From positions 5,270,001-5,334,000 of the forward strand of contig NC_067203.1 of NCBI RefSeq assembly GCF_026262505.1: DNA of 64,000 nt, written 5' to 3'. This document shows positions 38,401 to 47,442 of the stretch, piece by piece (position 1 is the stretch's first letter; each line of letters starts with the position of its first letter). The stretch is from Trichomonas vaginalis G3. Taxonomy: Eukaryota; Parabasalia; Trichomonadida; Trichomonadidae. The notes under the pieces are model-generated. The model ran no database searches and was not told the DNA's origin. It worked only from the letters and a program-made list of their open reading frames with translations. Made by a program: the position numbers and the translations under genes.

Positions 38401-39249
38401 ATGCTTCCAATAGAAAAAGAAAATTCTAGAGTTGCTACAACTAAACCATTAGATGAACTTTTTACTAATGTCGGTCAAAAGTTTGAGACAGATACCGTAA
38501 AGCATGAAGGCTATCGTTTTGACTACCCATTAAGATGGTTAAGAGACCCATCTGTCACACAAGCTATTGGCTTTCGAAGAATAAAGTTTGTGTCTATAGA
38601 AGATAAAAGTTTTCCATTTATTGTAAGGTTTCATATAGATTATACATCTGAAGGGCAACGAAAAATGTGGGAAGAAATTGAGCTAATACAAGTTGACCTC
38701 TCATCTTCTCTACAGACTGCATTAAAAAATATAGAAGATAAAATAAATTCATGTTATGCAAAATATGCTGATGAATATGCGAATACCGATAGCACACTTT
38801 ATGTGAGAATTGTATATGACAAACAAAATTCACAAGTGTCATTTCAAATCTATGAAGACAATCCAAATAAAGACGAACAAATATATACAGAATTCACTGC
38901 AATGTCATGGTATTATTTGCAAAGAATGTTAAATCAGAAAGTTGAACCTCCTTTAGCAAATATCTACAGTCGATATGCAAGAGATGAACCATATTTATTT
39001 AAAGATGTTTTCGACCCAGATGCTATTATTGTTCATGCTTCATTTTCTGGCGCCCAAAACTCTTTCTTATGCTTGGCAAATGACTTTTACGAAAAACCTA
39101 CAAAGTTATACGAACCACCAAGTGGAAGTATTTCAGACTTTCAAGTATGGTTTACTACAGATGGAAGAAAAAGAATAATTCCATTATACCATGCGTTTTA
39201 CTTAGAACTTAGTTTCATATACAACTACTATCGAACGATAAAAATATAA
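38401..39249 (+). CDS. Polinton 2 virion-type protein, family A (282 aa)
   Basis: Starts MLPIEKENSRVATTKPLDEL. It follows the family plan: an N-terminal extension, the strand YRFDYPLRWLRDPSVTQAIGFRRIKFVSI, a middle beta region with many Tyr and Asp residues, and a C-terminal segment around AQNSFLCLANDFYEKPTKLYE. It lies directly upstream of small amphipathic and helical proteins, as expected for a virion gene cluster. Role inferred as minor capsid or spike component. Divergent from the tail-fibre gene with 18 bp between starts. Confidence 0.65.
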   Translation: MLPIEKENSRVATTKPLDELFTNVGQKFETDTVKHEGYRFDYPLRWLRDPSVTQAIGFRRIKFVSIEDKSFPFIVRFHIDYTSEGQRKMWEEIELIQVDLSSSLQTALKNIEDKINSCYAKYADEYANTDSTLYVRIVYDKQNSQVSFQIYEDNPNKDEQIYTEFTAMSWYYLQRMLNQKVEPPLANIYSRYARDEPYLFKDVFDPDAIIVHASFSGAQNSFLCLANDFYEKPTKLYEPPSGSISDFQVWFTTDGRKRIIPLYHAFYLELSFIYNYYRTIKI

Positions 39250-39253
39250 CTTT

Positions 39254-39487
39254 TTAATATACCGGTTGTGGTTGCCAATTTGACTGTGGTGCAGGTTCAG
39301 GCTGTTGTATTACAGGAGCTTGTTCTTCTGGTTCAGGGTCTTTAGGTATAATACCAACAAACTGACCTACTCTTTTACCAATATTTTTGACACCGTTCCA
39401 TACTCCTCTTCCGACAGATTTTATTCCATTCCATATACCTCTTCCAACATTTCGAAAGAAGTTTCCTATCTTACTGAAGAAACCCAT
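39254..39487 (-). CDS. Polinton 2 amphipathic repeat protein (77 aa)
   Basis: MGFFSKIGNFFRNVGRGIWN followed by repeats of the form GIKSVGRGVWNGVKNIGKRVG: an alternating hydrophobic/basic pattern every 11 residues. Then comes a Pro/Glu/Gln tail. This looks like an amphipathic membrane-active peptide, similar in kind to adenovirus-type membrane-lytic proteins. The equivalent small protein in the other half is at 35346-35606. Confidence 0.65.
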   Translation of the reverse strand: MGFFSKIGNFFRNVGRGIWNGIKSVGRGVWNGVKNIGKRVGQFVGIIPKDPEPEEQAPVIQQPEPAPQSNWQPQPVY

Positions 39488-39505
39488 TTTACTATATGTA
39501 AAAAT

Positions 39506-39868
39506 CTAATGTCCGCCTAGTCTCTTACGTTTCCTGTTGAGTTCCATAGCATTCTTTAACTGGAGCTCATACATTCTGTTTCTCCTCTGGTAGAAAACAT
39601 ATTCTGGGTCAACTCCTGTGTTCGCGTCATCTGCATAAAGTTGTTTATATCCCACTTCAGGGTTTGTATAAAACTCTTTCCATCTCATATTTGCATACCA
39701 TGGTGGCAAACCTAACGCAGCGTCATTTGACATGGCAGTTTGCATTTGTACATCTGTTGGTACTTGACCATAGTTTGCCATTGCAGTTTGTATTCTAACT
39801 TCATTTGGAATATTCTCTGGGTTTGGTTGTCCAGGTTGCTGTGCATTCGCTAAGTTCTGTGCGTCCAT
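39506..39868 (-). CDS. Polinton 2 hypothetical protein (120 aa)
   Basis: An Asn/Gln/Pro-rich N-terminus with two copies of VRIQTAMANYGQVPTDVQMQ-type units (a short internal duplication), then a Tyr/Trp-rich middle (LPPWYANMRWKEFYTNPEVGY) and a basic C-terminal helix (YELQLKNAMELNRKRKRLGGH). It sits 18 bp upstream of the amphipathic-protein gene on the same strand, hence probably co-transcribed. No family recognised. Confidence 0.55.
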   Translation of the reverse strand: MDAQNLANAQQPGQPNPENIPNEVRIQTAMANYGQVPTDVQMQTAMSNDAALGLPPWYANMRWKEFYTNPEVGYKQLYADDANTGVDPEYVFYQRRNRMYELQLKNAMELNRKRKRLGGH

Positions 39869-39891
39869 TTAATATTAGATAAAAATATCTC

Positions 39892-40023
39892 TTACGAGTA
39901 CATATGCTGAACATTTGCAGGCATTGGTTCATCTTCATATTCTCTGTACTTTTCTGCCACGTCAAATAAATAAATGACACAATGGAAAAAACCTAAAACA
40001 AGTAGTCCTATTTCAAACCACAT
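39892..40023 (-). CDS. Polinton 2 single-pass membrane peptide (43 aa)
   Basis: A short frame from ATG 40023 to the stop at 39892. It encodes MWFEIGLLVLGFFHCVIYLF, a predicted transmembrane helix, followed by an acidic cytosol-like tail (DVAEKYREYEDEPMPANVQH). It sits between two same-strand genes with an overlap of 16 bp with the upstream methyltransferase gene, which supports it as a real small gene. Function unknown; small membrane proteins are common in PRD1-lineage elements. Confidence 0.55.
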   Translation of the reverse strand: MWFEIGLLVLGFFHCVIYLFDVAEKYREYEDEPMPANVQHMYS

Positions 40024-40826
40024 TTACTTACTAATAAAATTTCGTTATTGTGACACTTTCTCCAGTTTATAGGACCTCTCTCATACTCTATCTTGTCATA
40101 TCTAAACTCATAGTCATGTATGTCTTCTAACCATCTCATAACGGTTTCCAAACCACTTTTATCGGATGTAAAGTAAAAGCATGGATGGTTATGTATAACG
40201 TCTAAAGTTTCTAAAGAGTCTCTCAAAGTCCAGTCTACTTGGTATTGAAAATCCCATGTGTTATAGAACGGCGGGTCCACTATAAAGAAAACATTTTCCT
40301 TGTCTTTATATTTTTCATACAACTCTGTTCAATGACATCTCACAAACTCTATACCCTCAATATATTTTTCTATGTCCTCTTTGAAAACATTTGTATAGTT
40401 AAGATATAAAACTTTTGACATAAGTGTTTCAATGTCATGAACTCTTATAGCACCACTATATAATAGTCTAGCAGATATACTATCCCAGTCTATATATTCT
40501 GCTTTTTTCAAAACCTCTCTCACAATATTTTTCTTATCTAATGGTATACGTTCCATCTTACCTATAGGTATCTTTTCTTTTAACTCTTTCAATATATTGT
40601 TTGTGTCTGGAATATGTTTGAGACGGTCCATATAGTTGTCGAAGTCATTGCATATAATCTTTGAGTCTGGGAATATTGTATGACATAAATGGGATATATA
40701 GAAACTTCCACCGAACAAATCTACAAATGTTAGACCATTCGGTAGTTTCTTAAGTTCTCTCAATATAATATCTTTACATCTACTCATATTTCCAAAGAAC
40801 GGTAACGGTGGTTTTGTAAAATTCAT
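40008..40826 (-). CDS. Dam-type DNA adenine methyltransferase, broken
   Basis: The N-terminal portion has PPLPFFGNMSRCKDIILREL (an FxG-type SAM-binding start, as in D12-class enzymes) and TFVDLFGGSFYISH, the usual DLFxGSG-like motif I. The later portion has FIVDPPFYNTW, the DPPY-type motif IV catalytic loop of N6-adenine methyltransferases. The order is that of Dam/D12 class enzymes, which methylate adenine in DNA. A gene of this class in a protist Polinton is unusual cargo. The gene looks broken, about one break. It precedes the small membrane gene on the same strand. Confidence 0.78.
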
Positions 40827-41282
40827 TTATATATAATAATAAAAATTTTTTTACCCGAAAAGTGATAGAAAAGTGACAAAACATGAAAACATATATAATT
40901 TGTGAAAAGTGACACATTATATAATGTTTTCGACCCAGAAGAAGGCTTCTTCCCAGAAGCAATGGAGGAGGAAGAAGAGGAGGAGGAAATACAAGACTCT
41001 ATCCAAGAAGAGTCCTCCGAATTCACACCAGAAGACTAACAATTTTCCGAATAAAAACTTCATTTATACTAAACATCTTCGGGGCTAGAGGGCGCAACGC
41101 GCCTGGAAGCCCCACTCACCTGACCTTCTTTCCAAAAAATAATTTGATTTACGATGGAATAAAATAATCCAACGTTAGTTGAAGATCAGACTGCATGTTC
41201 TTATTTGCATTTAAAAAGTAGCTTTAACAATCCATAATTTAGTTAATAAAAAACAGTCTAATATTTATGAAATTTAAAATTC
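40827..41282. other. Gap with acidic mini-frame and GC-rich hairpin
   Basis: Holds three AAAGTGA(T/C)A-type motifs at 40858-40916, a highly charged repeat region (40945-40995, GAA/GAG-rich; readable as Glu-rich in one frame and Lys/Arg-rich in another, neither convincing as a gene), and the nested hairpin at 41081-41113. Beyond about 41120 it is AT-rich and leads to the 3' end of the flagellar gene. Confidence 0.45.
41081..41113. repeat. Nested GC-rich hairpin at Polinton 2 edge
   Basis: Outer arms GGGGCT (41081-41086) and AGCCCC (41108-41113) enclose inner arms GGCGC and GCGCC with loop AAC (41091-41103). It is the most GC-rich spot for several hundred bases and marks the change from Polinton to host-like sequence; it may be the terminal hairpin of this element. 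Confidence 0.6.
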
Positions 41283-44048
41283 TTACGATAAGAAAGCATC
41301 AAGCCATGATTCGCGAATTGCACACTCTGCTGATATGAGAGATGGCTTAAACAGTTCAGCATCAATATATGATATTGTACTATACATCACATCCAACGTA
41401 AATATGAGAGAGAAATAGTGTTGGACACCTGCAACTCCATCGCTTGTTGTCAATGAGTGGTTAAGCATTGACATATATCTATTTGCGTCATCTAAATAAG
41501 TTCTCAAAGTTAAATTATCTGGTTGCAAAGCCAATTGGTTAGTAAAGAACTCTATAATCTTCTTTATATTAGCTTGGCTTCTGAACCAAAGAGTTTCTAC
41601 AGTTGCATGAACATCATCAGCTTCCATTTGAGTTTTTCTGCTGCTTTCTTTAAAGTTCTGATGATAAAGCAAGCAGCCTTCTTTGAATATCTCAATGAAG
41701 CCATCGATGTCGACGTCTTCTCTTTGTTTGGCCTTAGTAACCGTAGATCTGTAGAAATCTTCAACTTGGCTTTGAGTTAAAGCAGGAATTAACTGATACA
41801 TTAAGTCATTAAATCCCTGTGCTGATAATCTAGGAATTATTCTGTATAGAAGTAATTGTTCATTCAATCTTGCAATTACATCGTTTTGATACTCAATAAT
41901 ACACTTCTGTAATATATCCTGCATTGCAACATATCTTTTTGTCGACTCCAAATGTATCGCAGGTCTTGCAATTGACAATTCCAAAATGTCAATGTAAAAT
42001 CTGTTTTGATATCTTGCAGCCCACCATCTTTTAAGGGCTTTCTCTATCTGGTCTTGGCTCAAATAGTATTCTGACAGCGTTTCCAGTTGGTCCCTTGTCT
42101 TTATTGGTATGCTACAACCAACTTTGATACAATCTGTCCTCGCGCGTAAAGCAAAAGCCAATTGTTCGTCATTGAATACTTGGTCCAAGAAACAAGTGAA
42201 TAACTCAACTTCAGGAGTCCTATCCGCATGTTCATGACAAGAGATGTAAAGGTCCCAACAATATTGGTCAGTCATATAATCCAGTTTCATCAACCTTTTC
42301 GCGTAATCAAAAACAAATTTCGGAAAAGGTGTCAATGGTTTTTTATCAGCAATAAGATCAGCATTTTCTGCAGTTTTTTCACTGAGGATTTGTCTGATCT
42401 CTGTTAATAACCATTCAAGACGCTTTGGAGCTCTGTTTGAATAGTTTGTTTTGAGCAAACCCAAAAAAGTTGTTTTTGCTTGTGGCTCCGTTTTTTGTTG
42501 AATTTCTGTTTCAACTTTTGGTTGAGGAAGTAAAGATTGTGTTGTTGCAGTAGTAACAGGTTTAGTTCTGCATGCTCTGTATATTGCATCTGATACGATT
42601 TTTGATGCAAATAACCTCAAAAAGTCCGTATTGTCCTTTTTTATTTCAACTTCTCCTGCTTCACCTTGTTTTATGTCTTCGTCATCCATTCTGAACTCCT
42701 TGTCGTTATTCAGGATGATATGTTTAAGTGTTGCGAAGTCTTCGTATGTCTGGACATTGATTTTCTTCTGTCCGTAGTTTTGTTTGGTCGCATTATTGTA
42801 AGCATTCAAAATTGGTTTGAAAACATCGTCTTCGAACTCAATATTTGATGTCGATCCTGCTACTGATGGTCTATCTCCTGCGTGTGAGATTCTTTTGATC
42901 TTCTTTGGAGCAAATAATCTTCGACTGATAATATCACACTGAATTTCAATAGGAGACTTATCGGGAACAACGCGACTCTTCTCTATTGTCTCTGTTGCTG
43001 TTAGAATTTCTCTATCTAATGCCATTATATCGTTTTTGAAGTCTTGCATTTCATTATTCGCGTCTTGTATTCCTTTTCTTGATTCTTCTTGTTGCTGTCT
43101 AAGCATTTTAAGATTTTCTGCAAATCTAAGGGTATCCGCAGTATAATTTGTTGATAAAGTATCTAACTGTCGTAATTCATTATTTAATTCAACTAATTGT
43201 TTGTTTTTCTCGGCAATTCTATTATCCAATTGATTCATTTCCTCTTTTATCGATGCAGCTTCCTTAGAAGCTAAGCCTACTTGCTTAACAATCGAATCAT
43301 AATGATCAATTAAAACTTGTAGATCATTTCTTTTATCTGCAATTGCTATTGTTAATCGTTCACTATGATCTTTGTTTTTAATTACTTCTGGTCCGTATTG
43401 ATCTGCAAGTTTATTGACTTTTTCTATTTTATCTTCAACTTCAGTGACTTTTTGTTTGTATTCTCTTTCGATTTTAGGTATTTCTTTTTGCGCTGAAGAA
43501 AAGAATGTTCTACATTTCTCTAATACATCACCTTGTAATGTACATTCGATATAATATTGTCTGACAACATCTCCAAATATCTTATAATATATGGTTTCAG
43601 CATCAATATCGCCATGATCCATCAATCTGTCAATCATTTCAGAAAGTTGCAAGAAGTTTGTCTCAGCAGGTGGTTCGTTAGGCTGCAAAACCTTTCCGTA
43701 GAACACATGAGGGCCTTCTTCTGGTTTAGTGTCTTGAAATATTGATGTTGTTGTTTCTGTTGTGCGTCTTGGTGTGATATTGTGCTCTTTTAATAATTTT
43801 TCTATGTCAATTGTTGTTTGTTTTGGTTTTTGTAATTGCCTAAATGCTGTTTTAGGACGAGTTATTTTGATTGTATCTGTTTGTGGAGAATTTAATGTAG
43901 CTTGTGAAGTATTTGAACGAATAATATTGACTGCACTAGGATTTCGACCGAGTAAACCAGATTCTTTCAAAGGATCTTCTACATCTGTTACTACGGGATC
44001 CTTTGGCATCTTGTTCCTGAATGCACTCCCATGAAATCGGGAGTGCAT
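41283..44048 (-). CDS. Coiled-coil protein with axonemal dynein light-chain segment
   Basis: A 921-aa protein. Residues about 128-186 follow the plan of the p28-type axonemal dynein light-chain domain: ETNFLQLSEMIDRLMDHGD, then IYYKIFGDVVRQYYIECTLQGDVLEKC. A long coiled coil covers about 190-365. The C-terminal half is helical (about 560-910) with no motif I can name. The N-terminus is disordered and Thr/Pro-rich. The combination resembles AXDND1-type proteins of motile cilia, so an axonemal or flagellar role is likely but not proven. ATG 44048 is the first start, but it lies in a perfect hairpin; the second Met (44009, MPKDPVVTD) is an alternative. The frame is open throughout. Confidence 0.7.
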   Translation of the reverse strand: MHSRFHGSAFRNKMPKDPVVTDVEDPLKESGLLGRNPSAVNIIRSNTSQATLNSPQTDTIKITRPKTAFRQLQKPKQTTIDIEKLLKEHNITPRRTTETTTSIFQDTKPEEGPHVFYGKVLQPNEPPAETNFLQLSEMIDRLMDHGDIDAETIYYKIFGDVVRQYYIECTLQGDVLEKCRTFFSSAQKEIPKIEREYKQKVTEVEDKIEKVNKLADQYGPEVIKNKDHSERLTIAIADKRNDLQVLIDHYDSIVKQVGLASKEAASIKEEMNQLDNRIAEKNKQLVELNNELRQLDTLSTNYTADTLRFAENLKMLRQQQEESRKGIQDANNEMQDFKNDIMALDREILTATETIEKSRVVPDKSPIEIQCDIISRRLFAPKKIKRISHAGDRPSVAGSTSNIEFEDDVFKPILNAYNNATKQNYGQKKINVQTYEDFATLKHIILNNDKEFRMDDEDIKQGEAGEVEIKKDNTDFLRLFASKIVSDAIYRACRTKPVTTATTQSLLPQPKVETEIQQKTEPQAKTTFLGLLKTNYSNRAPKRLEWLLTEIRQILSEKTAENADLIADKKPLTPFPKFVFDYAKRLMKLDYMTDQYCWDLYISCHEHADRTPEVELFTCFLDQVFNDEQLAFALRARTDCIKVGCSIPIKTRDQLETLSEYYLSQDQIEKALKRWWAARYQNRFYIDILELSIARPAIHLESTKRYVAMQDILQKCIIEYQNDVIARLNEQLLLYRIIPRLSAQGFNDLMYQLIPALTQSQVEDFYRSTVTKAKQREDVDIDGFIEIFKEGCLLYHQNFKESSRKTQMEADDVHATVETLWFRSQANIKKIIEFFTNQLALQPDNLTLRTYLDDANRYMSMLNHSLTTSDGVAGVQHYFSLIFTLDVMYSTISYIDAELFKPSLISAECAIRESWLDAFLS
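44021..44048. promoter_or_regulatory. Hairpin over the first start codon of the 921-aa gene
   Basis: ATGCACTCCC (44021-44030) and GGGAGTGCAT (44039-44048) are exact complements with an 8-bp spacer. The hairpin covers the upstream candidate start codon. Either translation starts at 44009 and the hairpin is in or near the 5' UTR, or it limits initiation at 44048. Confidence 0.5.
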
Positions 44049-44207
44049 TTATAAAATTTTTGGGAAGCAAAAAAAGTTCGTTTTTTATTTATTTTCAGCA
44101 CCCCCTAAAAACTTTTTTTTGAAAATAATATCACTTGAAGGTTGCACATACACACTACTGACTTTAATTCACTTTTTGACAATTGGCGTGAATCATCATT
44201 GAAATTT

Positions 44208-44320
44208 AACCTTAAACAATTGAATTGAATACCATGTCATAGGGGCGTAAGAGCATCCTTAAAATCAACCTTAAACGCCTGAATTGACGGCCATATCATA
44301 GGGGTGAAAGTACACCCTTA
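44208..44320. repeat. Two imperfect ~59-bp repeats upstream of the Ig-repeat gene
   Basis: Two units starting AACCTTAAAC and containing CCAT(G/A)TCATAGGGG, at 44208 and 44267, with about 75-80% agreement. They occupy the gap between the two divergently oriented genes and could be regulatory or a decayed repeat. The rest of 44049-44462 is AT-rich without a gene. Confidence 0.6.
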
Positions 44321-44979
44321 TAAATTCTCAATTTTCTCTAAGACCCGTGTTACATTTAAGTTATCAATATTCAAGAAGCTAATTTTTTTGGAATTTGGAG
44401 ATCTTCACTATTATTTCTCCAAAATTGATCCTTAATTTATTTTATCTAGAGTAAAGAACACTATGCTTCGTACCAAAGTAGATTCACCTTTAACAAACGA
44501 AGTTCTAGAGATTACGAACTTGCGTGCAAAAAATTATAAATTTATCGAAGGTTCTTCTAATTGTTTAAACGCATCCTTTGATTTTAGGAGTACTTATGTG
44601 ACTGCTTTAATTAAATTCTATTTTGATTCTAGTTCTCACGACATAAATGATGAGGGAGGATCATTTTTATATTCTAAAAATATAGCTGGTTACCCAATCC
44701 CTATAGCTTTATTGGGAGCAGGACAACATAAACTTAGCTTATGTGCAGTTGTTGGTCTTCGAAGTTCTTGTTCTAATGAAATAACATTTAATATCTATCC
44801 TTTTCCTATCTCATACCGAAATGGCTCACTAAAAAAGTGATATTTTTGGCGCCAATAATTTGATTTTTCTGATTCTTTCTATTTAGATATATTTATTTAA
44901 TATTCATATTCCTTTATATTGCCTCATATTATTTCCCATTTTTAATCATATTATACAAATCTTTAATAATTTTTAATGT

Positions 44980-45888
44980 TGTTATAGACCGAAAATAGAT
45001 TTTTTCGGTTTTCTCTTCAAATAATTGAAAGAATGATACTATTATAGGTTTATTATATTATATAGCATATAATCATGCTATAGCCGAAAATTATAAGTTT
45101 TGAGAAGATTGAATATAACACAAATAAATTTGAATGTAAGTTAAATTGCTTGTTGTTTTTAATAGGCATTTAATGAGAAATCCAATATTGCAAAATTCAA
45201 ATTGAATGATTGAAAGAACAGAAAAAGTCATTCTTTTTTTCGAATATGTTTCATTGTATTTATAATTATTGGCAAATAAGATATTTAAACTTGATTTTTG
45301 AAGGAAAATTCACAAAATTGAATAAATTCAAATAATTTTTATTCAAAAATAAACTAGTTATTTGAGTTTAATACTAATTATCTATTCAAACTACAAAGTT
45401 TGTAATTTAAAATATTTTGTGAGATCAGATTGAATGAATTCAAGGTTCTTTTCAATTAATATTAATGACCATATTATTTTCGAACATTCTAAACCAAATA
45501 TATAAAAATGGGAGACGAATGTTAAATTTGCTAGACATGGGGGAGTTGTCTGCAAAGTTTTAGCTCTTATCTCTAACAAAAAATTAATTTTTAAAAAAAT
45601 GACCGAATACGTTTCACACGAGAAAAAAATAAAAGGCAAGATAGAATTTTCTAGACATAAAGAAGTTGTTTACCGAGTTTTAGCTCTTATCTCTAACAAA
45701 AAATTAATTTTTAAAAAAATGACCGAATACGTTTCACAGCGAGAAAAAAATAAAAGGCAAGATAGAATTTTCTAGACATAAAGAAGTTGTTTACCGAGTT
45801 TTAGCTCTTATCTCTAACAAAAAATTAATTTTTAAAAAAAAGACCGAATACGTTTCACAGCGAGAAAAAAATAAAACTTTACACTGAT
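44980..45888 (+). repeat. Left long TIR of the IS481-like element
   Basis: Inverted copy of 47443-48264. The outer 550 bp are near-identical between ends; the inner part is about 2.5-3 tandem units of 121 bp with repeated TTTAAAAAAATGACCGAATACG phrases. Confidence 0.88.
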
Positions 45889-46053
45889 TTTAATTTTCAT
45901 TTCCAGTCACTTTACTTATTATTTTTTCTTTTTTTTCATTTTAATTATAAATTATTTCATAATACGTTTATTTACGTTACCATTTTCTTTATTCTTTTGA
46001 ATTCCATACTAGACACTTATAGAATATTTTGATTGTTAACGTACTTCATTAGA

Positions 46054-47028
46054 ATGAATCCTTACAAAGGGTATGTCGATCGAATTTACCTAATTGGTAT
46101 TTCCAATCAGATTGAAAAAGGTAAAATGACATGGGAAGAAGCTTGCACCCATGTTCCCATCGCCCCAACCCTTCAATCAAATGATTTCAAATATTTAGAT
46201 GTTTCAAAATCTTTTTTACAAAATCAATTTAGCTTACAGAATATCCCATTGCCTAAAGGCAAGAAAGGTCGTAGGGTCAATCCCTACGACCAAATCAAAG
46301 CTCTTGCTGTGATACATGACCACTGGGCCTTTCCCTTTGGTCAAACAAAACAATGGAAACGTTTGAAATTACAACAAAGTGATGTATCTTATAGAGAAGT
46401 ACGCAGATACTTCAAAGAAAATCATTTCACCAAGACGCGATTAGAGCATGCCGGGCCAGAAACAGCAGTAAGATATTGGGCGCTTTCACCCAATCTTATC
46501 TGGCACGCAGATGTTCATTATTTTAGGGGTGTTCGTGGCCAGTATATTTATGGCATAATCGACGATTTTAGCCGCAAAGTCCTAGCGTGTATACAAATAC
46601 CAGATATGCTAGCAGCGACGACAGCGAACGTTGCGGCTTCCGCCTTCATTGAATTTGGCGCCCCTTATTGTTTCTGGACCGACAACGGTTCAGAAAATAG
46701 GGGCGCCTTTCAAGATCTACTTGATCTTTGGGGCGTCCAATGGCGGCATACAGACTCTCATTCTCCCTACCAAAATGGGAAGATTGAGAGATTCTGGCCG
46801 ACATTGGAGCGCTGCCAAAGCATTCAGGCTATTCCTGCCTTTATTTGGGAGTACAATAATAACACACCGCATGAAGATCTCCCAATTAATCCATTAACTG
46901 GAACAAATTACACGCCAAATCAAATGTATCAGCTGAAACCGAAATACACAAATGCAGATACAGAAAGGTTGTGGCAAATATGGGATACAGATACAGGCAT
47001 GACCGCTGTTGACACATTCACAGCGTAA
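46054..47028 (+). CDS. IS481-like DDE transposase
   Basis: A 324-aa enzyme taken from the ATG at 46054 (MNPYKGYVDRIYLIG). The N-terminal third has a helix-turn-helix look (VNPYDQIKALAVIHDHW, then YREVRRYFKENHF). The integrase-fold core follows: Asp 153 in IWHADVHYF, Asp 210 in FWTDNGSENRG and Glu 245 in YQNGKIERFWPTLE, giving the DD34E spacing of IS3/IS481-type enzymes. The C-terminal region (EYNNNTPHEDLPINPLTGTN and following) matches the usual closing helix of the rve family. It is flanked by long TIRs and an intact target duplication and has no break, so it may be functional. Related to the broken copy at 8586-10230. Confidence 0.9.
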   Translation: MNPYKGYVDRIYLIGISNQIEKGKMTWEEACTHVPIAPTLQSNDFKYLDVSKSFLQNQFSLQNIPLPKGKKGRRVNPYDQIKALAVIHDHWAFPFGQTKQWKRLKLQQSDVSYREVRRYFKENHFTKTRLEHAGPETAVRYWALSPNLIWHADVHYFRGVRGQYIYGIIDDFSRKVLACIQIPDMLAATTANVAASAFIEFGAPYCFWTDNGSENRGAFQDLLDLWGVQWRHTDSHSPYQNGKIERFWPTLERCQSIQAIPAFIWEYNNNTPHEDLPINPLTGTNYTPNQMYQLKPKYTNADTERLWQIWDTDTGMTAVDTFTA

Positions 47029-47442
47029 TAATAAACATAATTTTTTAATTTCATTTTTAACAAGTTTTTTTAAATGTATGTAATGAATAATTCATTAGAA
47101 TATGATAATGCACATTGTAACAGAATAGAACAATCACCAAATTTTTTTGAAATTAAAAAATAAAAGTAAAAAGTATAAAGTAATCTAACCAAAAAAGATA
47201 TTTAAAAGAATTTTGGAAAAACAGAATAAGGATAATGATATTATTTTAGATACACAATCGATGTACTGAAGAATAATCCGGTAAAATGATGATATAAAAT
47301 TAGATTATTTTACAAGTAGCTAAAAGAATAAAACTATAATATAAAATAAATGAAGTTTAATGAAACAATAAAGGTTAAATAAATAATAAAGATTTTTATT
47401 TTATATATCAGTATTGAGAAGAAGTAACAGCTGACACTTGGT

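Larger units (their letters stand above)
35346..41113. mobile_element. Polinton 2, partial (about 5.8 kb)
   Basis: Contains a second rve integrase, a second tail-fibre-like protein, a further family A virion-type protein, small amphipathic and membrane proteins and a Dam-type methyltransferase. All differ substantially from their Polinton 1 counterparts, so this is an older or separate lineage, not a tandem copy. It lacks a DNA polymerase, capsid gene and ATPase and therefore is a fragment. Its left edge abuts the end of Polinton 1's right repeat. The right edge is set at a GC-rich nested hairpin (41081-41113), beyond which the DNA looks host-like; that limit is approximate. At least one gene looks broken. 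Confidence 0.8.

Noticed and set aside
40945-41038. A Glu-rich or Lys/Arg-rich peptide in the gap at the edge of Polinton 2.
   Set aside because: Purine-rich repeat DNA gives charged peptides in several frames; no start or context favours one.
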